Shown here: one piece after another, positions 7,336-15,171 of the stretch | Layout of the letters: each line of letters begins with the position of its first letter | How positions within the stretch are numbered: position 1 is the stretch's first letter | Source: Hyphomicrobiales bacterium | GTDB lineage: Bacteria; Pseudomonadota; Alphaproteobacteria; Rhizobiales; Rhizobiaceae | NCBI GenBank assembly: GCA_900466475.1 | Contig: UBMI01000021.1 | Coordinates: forward strand, 1-64,000 | Length of the DNA stretch: 64,000 bases | Reading direction: 5' to 3' | Program-made: the position numbers and the translations under genes | Notes under the pieces: model-generated | Seen by the model: the letters and a program-made list of their open reading frames with translations, nothing else | Database searches by the model: none | What the model was told of the DNA's origin: nothing

Positions 7336-9591
7336 TCACCCTTCGATACGCGGGGGCTGCTGGCCGTTGCGGCCATTGCCCTTTGAGATTGCCTGCAGCA
7401 CTTCGGTACGTTCGCCGAACATGGCGACCGTGCCGTCCTTGAGGACCATGATCTTGTCCACGCATTGCAGAAGCGCCGGGCGCTGCGTGATCGTGACCGT
7501 CGTGATCCCCTGTTTCTTGGCGTGGATCAGCGCCTTTGCCAGCGCGGCTTCGCCCTGCGTGTCAAGGTTGGAATTGGGTTCGTCGAGCACGACGAATTTG
7601 GGGTCGCCGAAGAAGGCGCGGGCCAGTGCGATGCGTTGCTTCTGGCCGCCCGAAAGCGGCGCGCCGTCGGCGGCGACGACCGTTTCGTAGCCCTGCGGGA
7701 AACCGGCGATCAGCTCGTGCACGTCGGCCAGGACAGCTGCCTCGTAGATCTGCCGGTCTTCGACGTCGTCACGCATCCGGCAGATATTTGCCTTGATGGT
7801 TCCTGGAAACAGCTGCACATCCTGCGGCAGGTAGCCGATGCTTTCGCCGAACTGCCGCTGGTCCCAGTTGCGTAAATCCATGAGGTCGAGGCGGACATTG
7901 CCCGAGGTCGGCAGGATTGAGCCCACCAGCATCTTTCCGAGTGTCGTCTTGCCGGAACCGGAATTGCCGATGATTGCCAGCGATTCACCCTTCTTCAGCG
8001 AGAAGGAGATGCCGTTCAGGATCACCTTCTTCTGAGGTGGAGGGACGAAGAGGACTCGCTCAACGTCCAGCCGCCCTTCCGGATTGGGAAGTCGCAGGCG
8101 CGGGAAGTTGAGCGGCGAGGTGAGCAGCAGGTTCTTGATGCGGCCATAGGCGGCGGCGGAGCGGTTGAACTGATGCCAGCCTTCGATTGCCCCTTCGATC
8201 GGCGCCAGCGCGCGGCCGGAAATGATCGAAGCTGCGATGACCATGCCGCCAGTCAGTTCGCCCGATAGCGACAGATGGGCACCCCAGCCCAAAAGACCGA
8301 CCTGCGTGATCATGCGGCAAGCCTTGGAAACGCCGGTGAAGACGATGTTGCGGTCCTGCGCCTGCACATGGGATTTCAGCGAGCCGGCCGTTTCCCGGCC
8401 CCACATCTTCACTGCCTCCGGAATCATGGCGAGCGCATTGATGATCTGCGAATTGCGCGACATGGAATCGAGATGAAAGTTCGCGCGGCTGAGATAGCTG
8501 TTGGATTCGGCGAACTGCTTGGCGGTAAGCTTCTGGTTCAGGAAGGCGATCAGGAACAGGACCGCGCAGCAGACCATGATGATGATGCCGAGATGCGGAT
8601 GCACCAGGTAGACAACGATCACGAAGAGCGGCATCAACGGCGCATCCAGGAAGGCGATCAGCGTGCCGGACGTCAGGAAGCTTCGCAGCAGCTGAAGATC
8701 CTGCAGGATCTGGTAATCCTTGCCGCTTCCATGCAGCGAGGCGCGAGCCGCCGCGCTGAGGATCGGGGCGCCCAGCTGGACTTCCAGTTCCACAGCGGTC
8801 CGCATCAGGATGAAGCGGCGGACAGAATCCAGGAAAGCCTGTATGAGGACCGCGCCCACCACCACGATCGAAAGCATCACCAACGTGTCGATCGAACGGC
8901 TGGTCAGGACGCGGTCCGAAATCTGGAAGAGGTAGAGTGGGATCGCCAGCAGGAGCACGTTGATCGCGACCGTGAAGACCATCACGATGGCGAGGTTGCG
9001 CCTGATGACCGCGATACCTCGCGCAAGGCTCAAGGCGAAATTCACCGGCTCGCTGCGCTTGTGGAAGCCACTGTTTCCGCCGCCGCCACCGCCGCCGCCG
9101 CCACCGAGATCCGGTTCCTTGCCGCCACCGCCACCGTCCCCAGTCCGCGGGCGGCGCTCATTTTCCTTCAGCGGACCGGTGTTGCCGTCGATCGTCTTGG
9201 CAAAGGGAATATCCGGCTTGGCCTTCATCTCGTCGGCGTCGCCAGGCGCCCGCCGTGCCTCGATATCGGGCATCGTTCGCAGTTCTTCGCCGGACTGCGG
9301 TTCTACGGTATCGACGGCGGGAACATCATGACCGGAAAGCTGCCTTTCAGATCGTACGATAGGCATCGCTTGCACTTCGTTCACTTTCTCTTCGGCGACA
9401 GTGCCGGCTTCATCTGGATGGGAGGGCGCCGTGTGTGTCAGTTGGCGAAGATGATCCACCGCATCATCGATTGCCGAAACGCAGGCCTGCGTCATGAAAT
9501 CCTGAGGATCCGCCGCTGTGGGGGACGGCTTGTCGCCACGCAGATCGAGCGCGCTGCCATTGGCAAAAATCTGTTTTGAGATCTGGTTCAT
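7336..9591 (-). CDS. Type I secretion ABC transporter (permease-ATPase fusion), PrsD-like
   Basis: The 751-residue protein has an unusual hydrophilic N-terminal extension of about 180 residues containing two poly-Gly runs (about 153-172). A six-helix ABC membrane domain (about 190-490) and a nucleotide-binding domain follow. Walker A GNSGSGKT (542-549), LSGGQ (646-650) and Walker B FVVLDEP (666-672) are intact. At the H-loop the protein reads TITQRP, so glutamine 703 stands where the switch histidine normally sits. The codon is CAG and unambiguous. The start is the ATG at 9591, after GGGAGAG. An upstream TTG at 9606 overlaps that site. It energises export of unfolded C-terminally signalled proteins, probably the two acidic proteins encoded upstream. 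Confidence 0.93.
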   Translation of the reverse strand: MNQISKQIFANGSALDLRGDKPSPTAADPQDFMTQACVSAIDDAVDHLRQLTHTAPSHPDEAGTVAEEKVNEVQAMPIVRSERQLSGHDVPAVDTVEPQSGEELRTMPDIEARRAPGDADEMKAKPDIPFAKTIDGNTGPLKENERRPRTGDGGGGGKEPDLGGGGGGGGGGNSGFHKRSEPVNFALSLARGIAVIRRNLAIVMVFTVAINVLLLAIPLYLFQISDRVLTSRSIDTLVMLSIVVVGAVLIQAFLDSVRRFILMRTAVELEVQLGAPILSAAARASLHGSGKDYQILQDLQLLRSFLTSGTLIAFLDAPLMPLFVIVVYLVHPHLGIIIMVCCAVLFLIAFLNQKLTAKQFAESNSYLSRANFHLDSMSRNSQIINALAMIPEAVKMWGRETAGSLKSHVQAQDRNIVFTGVSKACRMITQVGLLGWGAHLSLSGELTGGMVIAASIISGRALAPIEGAIEGWHQFNRSAAAYGRIKNLLLTSPLNFPRLRLPNPEGRLDVERVLFVPPPQKKVILNGISFSLKKGESLAIIGNSGSGKTTLGKMLVGSILPTSGNVRLDLMDLRNWDQRQFGESIGYLPQDVQLFPGTIKANICRMRDDVEDRQIYEAAVLADVHELIAGFPQGYETVVAADGAPLSGGQKQRIALARAFFGDPKFVVLDEPNSNLDTQGEAALAKALIHAKKQGITTVTITQRPALLQCVDKIMVLKDGTVAMFGERTEVLQAISKGNGRNGQQPPRIEG
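9077..9135. repeat. GCC/ACC trinucleotide tract coding the poly-Gly linker
   Basis: On the plus strand two runs of CCG/CCA triplets (about 9077-9105 and 9121-9135) encode, on the minus strand, the two poly-glycine stretches between the N-terminal extension and the membrane domain of the ABC exporter. Such tracts can gain or lose whole codons by slippage without breaking the frame, so linker length may vary between strains. Confidence 0.8.
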
Positions 9592-9613
9592 CGTGGTCTC
9601 TCCCAATACCAGG

Positions 9614-11674
9614 TCACGCGACCACGACTTGCATTACATCTGAGGGGTGGGCGGACGACCATGAAAGGTCATGGCCGCCGTTGATGATGCCATCGCCACT
9701 GTCCGTGCCATGGGGACCATCGTCATCGAGAAAGGCAATGACTTCATTGGCAAGCTTTGCGCCTGCCGCCTCGGGCGCAGTGGCATCGTGTTCTATGATC
9801 CCGCCTTGGATGAGAATGGCATCGGAATAGAGCTGGCCGGCAACGTAAGTAGTATTGCCGAAGCTGTCATAGTCGACGATTTGAGCGATATTGGCGACGG
9901 TATTGCTGCCCGTATCGATCGTGATCACGGCGTCCTGGTTATTCTTAAGGAGCTCGGCTGCTGCCTGGGTCACGTCGTCGGAATCTCCGAGCACGGCGAC
10001 CTGTTTGATGATGGTCATGTCGAAGAGATTGCCGGTAATGTAGAGAACATTCAGGCCGACATAGCCCTGGAAATTGAGATCGGTGGACAAGCCCTCAGGC
10101 ATTGACGGATCGCGCTCCAGAATTCCCTTCTCTGCCTGATGCATATAGTCGGGCATGGTCTCGAACCGGTCGTTGGCCCCGACATTGTGGATCGCTGCAA
10201 AGTTCCAGATGAGATTGTTGCCGGACTGAACGGCGGCATTGCCGTCCGCGCCGTCCTCGGCGCGAACCCAATCGTTGTCGTAGAGAAGTGAAATCTGCGT
10301 GATGCTATTGATGTCGTAGACACTGCCGCCGACGATCACCAGATCGTATTGCAGGCCCATCTGGAAGGACGACGAGAAATTCAGTGTCGTATTGCCGCCG
10401 GTCAGAACGGTCGTTTGCGAGCCGCTCGTCGTGACGGTCATCGTGTCGTTATCGCTGACGAAATGATACTGCTCGATCCAGTTTACGAAGGATACGTCGC
10501 CGTTGACGATGCTGACCCGCCAGGCCATCGGAAAGATGGGGTCGCCATGTGCATCGACGGTCGTCTCCGGTTGGGGCGATTGATACGTGCTGCGTTCAAA
10601 GCTGGCTATATTGTAGGCCGTGACACCGGCGTCATCGGCAGCATCGGCCGAGGAGTGGAACATCGAGGCGATATCGTCATCGTTGCTGTAGGCGTAAACC
10701 TGCGTGATGGCATCGATCTGGTGATAGTCGCCCATGATGGCCGTCACGGAAGAGATTACCGCGGTATTGATGACGGAGGCTATATTGGCGACGAGGTTTG
10801 CGCCGGCAGTGACCTCCAGGCTGCTTGAAGCCGGGTCATGCTGCTCGACCGAGGTCTGGGTTTCGTCGGGATCTTCCGGCAGTTTGGCAAGGCCACGGTC
10901 CGGCAGCAGATCGTCCAGCGCCGGTATTTCTGAAACAAGCTTGCCGTTCATGTGGGTTCCGGTGATCTCGGATCCCGCCAGGACGAAATCATGCGCCTGG
11001 TCGTTTGGATTGTCTGCCGGCGGTTCGTTCGTTCCGAGCGATGTCTGGCCGGAATCCTTCACCACCTGAATGTAGGATTCCATATCGTTGGCGATATGTT
11101 TGACACCTTCGAAAGTGTCGGTCCGTTGCAGACTGGCAAAGGGAGTGAATATTTCGGTTTGGTCGTTGAACTCTGCCAGCCGTTCGGTGACGAAGCTGGT
11201 GTCCCGGGGGGCGTGGTAGCCATCCGTCATATCGAGATAGTCGTCGTCAAAGAGAACGTTGACCTGCGTAACGTATCCGATCACCGATCCGGGGCCATTG
11301 AAAACCTGCAGCTGTTCGTCGTCCTCGACATTGATATCCTGCGGACTGCCGAACCGAGGCAACGACGACACATCGCGGTGCGCAATCTCGGAGAGCTTTT
11401 CGATGCTTTCCTCGAAGGGGCGGCCGAAGCGGCGGGCCCCGCCATAGACGATCTCATAACTGACGCTTCTGTAGTCGACGTCGGGATCGTAGTCTTTGAG
11501 CATGAGTTGGGAAGCGAAGGCGGGGGTGTTGGCGACGAGGTCGTCGAGCGTGGGCTCATTTTCAACAGGACCCGTGCCCGCGGTCAGCTCTGCACGCAGT
11601 CTCATTTCTTCGGTCGTCGTTTCGAATATGCCGATGAAATGGGCGATAATTTCTGAGAATTTCTCGATTTGCAT
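9614..11674 (-). CDS. Large acidic protein with internal ITQV-type repeats, probable type I secretion cargo
   Basis: This 686-residue, strongly acidic protein has almost no cysteine and no Sec signal peptide. A short motif recurs at about residues 129-149, 318-335, 453-470, 551-568 and 616-633, with examples ITQVYAYSNDDD, ITQISLLYDND and IKQVAVLGDSDD. Each is a hydrophobic strand followed by acidic residues. The last three copies follow a Gly-Asn-rich segment (GGNTTLNFSS, SGNNLIWNFAA, TGSNTVANIAQ). The acidic C-terminus (residues 650-686) fits an uncleaved type I signal. Classical GGxGxDxUx RTX nonapeptides are absent. It lies 22 bases before the ABC exporter gene in the same operon, which is the main reason for calling it cargo. 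I do not recognise an enzymatic domain. Confidence 0.8.
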   Translation of the reverse strand: MQIEKFSEIIAHFIGIFETTTEEMRLRAELTAGTGPVENEPTLDDLVANTPAFASQLMLKDYDPDVDYRSVSYEIVYGGARRFGRPFEESIEKLSEIAHRDVSSLPRFGSPQDINVEDDEQLQVFNGPGSVIGYVTQVNVLFDDDYLDMTDGYHAPRDTSFVTERLAEFNDQTEIFTPFASLQRTDTFEGVKHIANDMESYIQVVKDSGQTSLGTNEPPADNPNDQAHDFVLAGSEITGTHMNGKLVSEIPALDDLLPDRGLAKLPEDPDETQTSVEQHDPASSSLEVTAGANLVANIASVINTAVISSVTAIMGDYHQIDAITQVYAYSNDDDIASMFHSSADAADDAGVTAYNIASFERSTYQSPQPETTVDAHGDPIFPMAWRVSIVNGDVSFVNWIEQYHFVSDNDTMTVTTSGSQTTVLTGGNTTLNFSSSFQMGLQYDLVIVGGSVYDINSITQISLLYDNDWVRAEDGADGNAAVQSGNNLIWNFAAIHNVGANDRFETMPDYMHQAEKGILERDPSMPEGLSTDLNFQGYVGLNVLYITGNLFDMTIIKQVAVLGDSDDVTQAAAELLKNNQDAVITIDTGSNTVANIAQIVDYDSFGNTTYVAGQLYSDAILIQGGIIEHDATAPEAAGAKLANEVIAFLDDDGPHGTDSGDGIINGGHDLSWSSAHPSDVMQVVVA

Positions 11675-11766
11675 TGCCTTGGCCCTCCCTTTCGAAGAAA
11701 CGACCGGCCATGCGATCCCCTTCTGCTGGAGCCGCGCTGTTCGTCAATTCGCACGCAAGCATTCAA

Positions 11767-11800
11767 ACTGCACCGGCGGAAGCCGGTGCAGTCTTTTCTT
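11767..11800. terminator. Strong hairpin between the two presumed cargo genes
   Basis: An 11-bp perfect stem, ACTGCACCGGC/GCCGGTGCAGT (11767-11777 and 11782-11792), closes a GGAA loop. On the plus strand it is followed by CTTTTCTT. On the minus strand the tail is only TTGAATG. It lies 19 bases downstream of the minus-strand gene ending at 11812, so it may attenuate read-through into the rest of the secretion operon or stabilise the upstream mRNA. Confidence 0.55.
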
Positions 11801-11811
11801 GGTCTTGGAGG

Positions 11812-12813
11812 TCAGTGTCCGCTGGAATCTTCGCCGACATCGGAAACATGCGAGTTACCGCCGATGACGCTGGAGTCCACAGCGTTGCTGAGCATGTTCG
11901 CGCCCTGAACGAGCTCCAGATGGAAGCCCGAATTGGCAAGAATTGCCGAAGCATCTGCCGTGGAAGTACCTGCGACGTCGTCACCCGCCTTGAGGTCCCA
12001 GCCCTTGCTGTCCATATCCATGCCGTCAGCACCGTTCGCTGTGCCGGCATTCGCACTCAGGTGGTTCTGAGCGCCGCCATTCTCCATCGTGATGTTCCAG
12101 GCCTTATCCTGGTCCGCGAGATGGTTGGCTTGGACAGTGCTGAAGACGGAATCGGCGCCTTCGCCGGAAAGCGAGCCGTTGAGGATATTGTCGATATTGA
12201 GGGTGAAGGAGAAGTCATCCCCGATGTCGAAGGTGAGGTCGTGGCCGGCTACGCCGAGGTTCCCGAAGTCCTTGACATCGTCAATCACGGCGAAGTCCGT
12301 GTCCGTTTTGTTGAAGCTGTCGCTGGTATTGTGGCTGTCGGTGGTCGTCTTGGTATCGGTAATCGTCTTGATGTCGGTGTCGATATCCGTGTCCGTCTTG
12401 GTGGTCGTGTCGTTGTCGGTGATCGTCTTGATGTCGACGTCGTCGTCACTGTACGACTTGGCGTCATAGCTCCAGTCGTAGTCCGATTTTGTGGTCGTCG
12501 TCGTGTCGTTATCGTTGATATTGGTCGTCTTGATGTTCGTGTCGTCGTCCGACTTGTAGCTCCAGTCGTAGTCGTTGTCGCGGTTGTCGCCGTTGTCGGT
12601 CTTCACGTCGAGATCGACGTTTGCCTTGACGTCAACGTCCGTGCTGTTGTCGGTGTTGTTGCGATTGTCACCATTGGCGATGCCGCCGACGTAACCCGTT
12701 GAATTATCATCGATTTCTGTTGAATTTATAGCGCTGGAAAGGCCATCGGCCAAGGCGCCCACCTTGACGGTGTCGTCATCAGAGCCCGGCCCGGGCTTGG
12801 GGTCATAAGGCAT
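11812..12813 (-). CDS. Asp/Asn/Thr-rich low-complexity protein, possible second type I cargo
   Basis: The 333-residue protein is extraordinarily rich in Asp, Asn, Thr and Ser and has no cysteine. Residues about 35-170 consist of imperfect repeats such as NDNDTTTTTKSDYDWSY and TDNDTTTKTDTDIDTD. Residues 170-333 are more ordinary, with alternating polar and hydrophobic stretches (HDLTFDIGDDFSFTLNIDNI). There is no signal peptide or membrane helix. A GGAGG site lies 8 bases before the ATG. It is the first gene of the secretion operon, so export by the downstream ABC/HlyD pair is the natural inference. The D/N-rich repeats could bind calcium, but they are not canonical RTX or EF-hand loops. The function is unknown. 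Confidence 0.78.
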   Translation of the reverse strand: MPYDPKPGPGSDDDTVKVGALADGLSSAINSTEIDDNSTGYVGGIANGDNRNNTDNSTDVDVKANVDLDVKTDNGDNRDNDYDWSYKSDDDTNIKTTNINDNDTTTTTKSDYDWSYDAKSYSDDDVDIKTITDNDTTTKTDTDIDTDIKTITDTKTTTDSHNTSDSFNKTDTDFAVIDDVKDFGNLGVAGHDLTFDIGDDFSFTLNIDNILNGSLSGEGADSVFSTVQANHLADQDKAWNITMENGGAQNHLSANAGTANGADGMDMDSKGWDLKAGDDVAGTSTADASAILANSGFHLELVQGANMLSNAVDSSVIGGNSHVSDVGEDSSGH

Positions 12814-13688
12814 TTCGGTTTCCTCCAGAAAAAAACTGGAGCAGCTTTCGAAGTCCCTCTCATCTCAAATGGGATCTTTGCTCGCGCTTGCTCCAATACG
12901 TTAATGTCGGCAGATGGACACGGTACCTTTTCATCTGCAGCCTCATCGTGATTTGTTGACCAAATTCTGTATTGGGATCGTGCTTACTCAGTACAAAGAC
13001 GCACTAATCCAGTCCCGGACTCGATGTGAGCGCGAGCAAGGCATTCGAACTTCTTTTTGAGTTCCCTCGAAAGAAGACCAAGTATCAAAAACACATGCTG
13101 ATACTCGATTTTCACGTCGCCACTTTCAGCGACAGTCACAGATTGATGGAAAAAGCAGGCCCCCGATAGATACCAATTCGGGCTAAGACATCGGAGGCCC
13201 AGCTCGATAATCCGCTTAAGTCAGGGCCGGATCGCAGGCATCGAAGAAAGCTCTGTAAGATTTGGGGACCGCGTCCTCTACCTCGGAATCCGGGGGAGTC
13301 GACGGATTATGATATCGTGAAGTTAAGCTCGGAAGGTTCTCCGTCTTATTTTGAAATATCGTCTGCCCATTACCGCTTTGCTTTTGTATGTCTCGAACTA
13401 ATACATGCTGCTTTATACCGTGATCTAGTCGAAATACCGCCCGCTAGTATGTTTCTTGTCTGAAATGCAACCATAAAGTGGCAAAAAATAAATATAACTT
13501 CGTGACAACTAACCCATTTGGGCCATTTCTTTCCTTTGAAATCCATATTACCATAATTAAGAAATGCCTAAAAGATAAGGCGGCCGCATGCCTAGGGGCA
13601 ATGTTCGTCGGCATGTAATACCCGCCACCGCGCCAATGGGAGTAGATGCTCCGAGTTTTAGTATAGTGTAGCGCTAGGGGAGGCGTAT
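12814..13688. other. 875-base intergenic region between the secretion operon and the LuxR-type regulator
   Basis: No credible coding frame lies here. The part from about 13320 to 13570 is visibly AT-richer than its surroundings, with AT stretches such as GCAAAAAATAAATATAAC. It should hold the divergent promoters of the secretion operon (minus) and the regulator gene (plus). A TATAGT at 13662-13667 could be the -10 of the regulator gene, but no good -35 is found at the proper distance. Its length suggests long leaders or several regulator sites. Confidence 0.5.
12823..12841 (-). promoter_or_regulatory. Hairpin that would mask the ribosome binding site of the first secretion-operon gene
   Basis: On the minus strand CTCCAG, seven T, then CTGGAG forms a 6-bp stem whose 3' arm contains the GGAG of the ribosome site for the gene starting at 12813. 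A U7 loop with the Shine-Dalgarno in the stem is the layout expected for translation control by temperature, RNA chaperone (Hfq) or sRNA. The stem is short, so this is only suggestive. Confidence 0.3.
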
Positions 13689-14471
13689 ATGTTCATGGTT
13701 GGGTCGGAAGTAGGAGATTCGGATCAGGCAAGAAGACTGAGCCCGAATGGAGAAACAGTCCTGGTAATCGCCAAGGCAGACTTGTTCTCCGAGTGCATGG
13801 TTGAAGCACTGGCAAAGAAATTCCCGAATTTCGATGTCGTAAGCGTATCGAGCGCGCAGTCCATATCCGAAAAGGATATTCACGATATGCGGCTTGTTCT
13901 GTTTTATCATGTCGCCGGCGCCGAGTTGCACGATGCGCTGCAGATCGTTCGTGAAAACCGTCCGGACGCATCCATCGGTCTTGTCGTCGAAGCCATCGAT
14001 ATGATGGAGCCCTATATCAGTCGGCTGGTCGAGGCCCGCGTCGTCGACGGCGTCCTGCCGCTCAATCTGCGCCTGGACGTCTTCATGGCGGCAATCGATC
14101 TGCTGATGAAGGGCGGCGAACATTTTCCATCCGCGCTTCTGGGCCGACTTTCAAACCGTGCTACGGCGCAGCTCGAGCCCTCGTTGTATCAGACGAAGTC
14201 TGTCGACGCAGCACGCGCCAATGCGCTGAAGCTTCGTCGCAGCAGCATGGCGGCTTTGACCACTCGCGAGGTCCAGATTCTCGACCTCATCTGCAAGGGG
14301 ACGCAGAACAAGATCATCGCCGACAAGCTTCACCTGTCCGAAAATACGGTGAAGGTCCACGTCCGCAATATCTATAAGAAGATGAATGTGAGAAATCGCA
14401 CGGAAGCGGCCTCGCGGTTCTTCAACGATACCTCGGACAACGGCGATCTCTCCGGCAGATGGCCACACTAG
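13689..14471 (+). CDS. LuxR/FixJ-type transcriptional regulator with degenerate receiver domain
   Basis: The 260-residue regulator has a receiver-like N-terminal half (about residues 22-145) and a LuxR C-terminal helix-turn-helix (about 187-244, LTTREVQILDLICKG and LSENTVKVHVRNIYKKM). The receiver lacks the usual acidic pair after strand 1 (LVIAKADLF). At the strand-3 position of the phospho-acceptor it reads MRLVLFYHVAG, with no aspartate. It therefore looks like a phosphorylation-independent pseudo-receiver. A GGGGAGG site lies just before the ATG. Its position between a secretion operon and a polysaccharide operon makes control of surface or biofilm components likely, in the manner of other atypical LuxR regulators. 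That role is inferred. Confidence 0.9.
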   Translation: MFMVGSEVGDSDQARRLSPNGETVLVIAKADLFSECMVEALAKKFPNFDVVSVSSAQSISEKDIHDMRLVLFYHVAGAELHDALQIVRENRPDASIGLVVEAIDMMEPYISRLVEARVVDGVLPLNLRLDVFMAAIDLLMKGGEHFPSALLGRLSNRATAQLEPSLYQTKSVDAARANALKLRRSSMAALTTREVQILDLICKGTQNKIIADKLHLSENTVKVHVRNIYKKMNVRNRTEAASRFFNDTSDNGDLSGRWPH

Positions 14472-14475
14472 GCCA

Positions 14476-14796
14476 TCAATCCGTCCGGGACGAGCGGGCA
14501 AAACAGCGTGATTTCTGGCCGAAACCGCTCGGCGAACAGATGTAAGGTGCGGAACCCGGATAGACCGTAGCGTTTATCTCAGCCGAAGCGGTCTTCGCTT
14601 CGGCAGCATAGGCGAAGTCCTTCGCGGCATGCGGCACCTTTGCCGCCACAACATTCGCCTTGGTGCTTCCCACGATTGCCGTATCGACGACCGCGCACGA
14701 GATCGGTCCAATGGCCGAGAGAACAACTGTCGCGGCCAAAGCCAGAGAGCTGAAACTGCATGGCGCTCGGCCATGCATGCGATCATGAACCGTCAT
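14476..14796 (-). CDS. Small exported protein, function unknown
   Basis: The 106-residue product has a basic start and a hydrophobic stretch (about residues 16-35, SLALAATVVLSAIGPISC) typical of a signal peptide. The cysteine at its end could allow lipoprotein processing, though the motif ISC-A is not a good lipobox. The mature part ends with YICSPSGFGQKSRCFARS, whose two cysteines could form a disulphide. Similar short C-terminal PSGFGQK-type proteins recur in rhizobia as far as I recall. A GAGG site lies 9 bases before the ATG. It converges on the LuxR-type gene with only 4 bases between the stops. Confidence 0.6.
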   Translation of the reverse strand: MTVHDRMHGRAPCSFSSLALAATVVLSAIGPISCAVVDTAIVGSTKANVVAAKVPHAAKDFAYAAEAKTASAEINATVYPGSAPYICSPSGFGQKSRCFARSSRTD

Positions 14797-15171
14797 TGAA
14801 TAAAACCTCGATCATCAGGGCAGTCGCGACGCGCCCTCGCACACCAATAGCTAGCCATCTCGGTACATCGGCTTCATTGGGTGAAGCTGGAGTGGCCGGA
14901 TGGAGAGCATGGCACCATACTCATTGAGGGGGATTAATCAAGCGAATTCCGGAGTTTAATACTGTAGCTATTTAGAATTGCTCCCATGTTTTGAAGTTGA
15001 CCTTCCCTGATATCCTCCTATCATTTGAGTCATGAATACAATTATCCGAAGAATGGCAGAGGAGGTTGTTTCAAGTGTACTACTTCCCGTTGAATTTAGT
15101 GTGACGGAGAAGAGGGATACCAAAGTATAGAAGGGTCTAAGAAGACCACGTGACATGGGAAGGGTTTTGTA
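14797..15171. other. 375-base intergenic region upstream of the polysaccharide operon
   Basis: No coding frame is supported here. It holds the start region of the small exported protein on the minus strand and a candidate sigma-70 promoter for the polysaccharide operon on the plus strand (annotated separately). That promoter implies a leader of about 140 bases, long enough for regulation. Nothing else was recognised. Confidence 0.5.
14997..15024 (+). promoter_or_regulatory. Candidate sigma-70 promoter of the polysaccharide operon
   Basis: TTGACC (14997-15002) and TATCAT (15019-15024) are separated by 16 bases and match the consensus at five of six positions each. It is oriented toward the operon that begins at 15172. 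Confidence 0.4.

Noticed and set aside
9077-9135. Triplet repeats as a possible CRISPR or satellite array
   Set aside because: They are in-frame Gly codons of the ABC exporter, with no spacers.
8275-9579. 434-codon plus-strand frame opposite the ABC exporter
   Set aside because: It is a shadow of the conserved ABC transporter, with low-complexity His/Arg/Gln-rich translation.
12956-12985. TTGACC at 12956 as a promoter for the LuxR-type gene
   Set aside because: No acceptable -10 box lies 15-19 bases downstream, and the gene begins 700 bases away.
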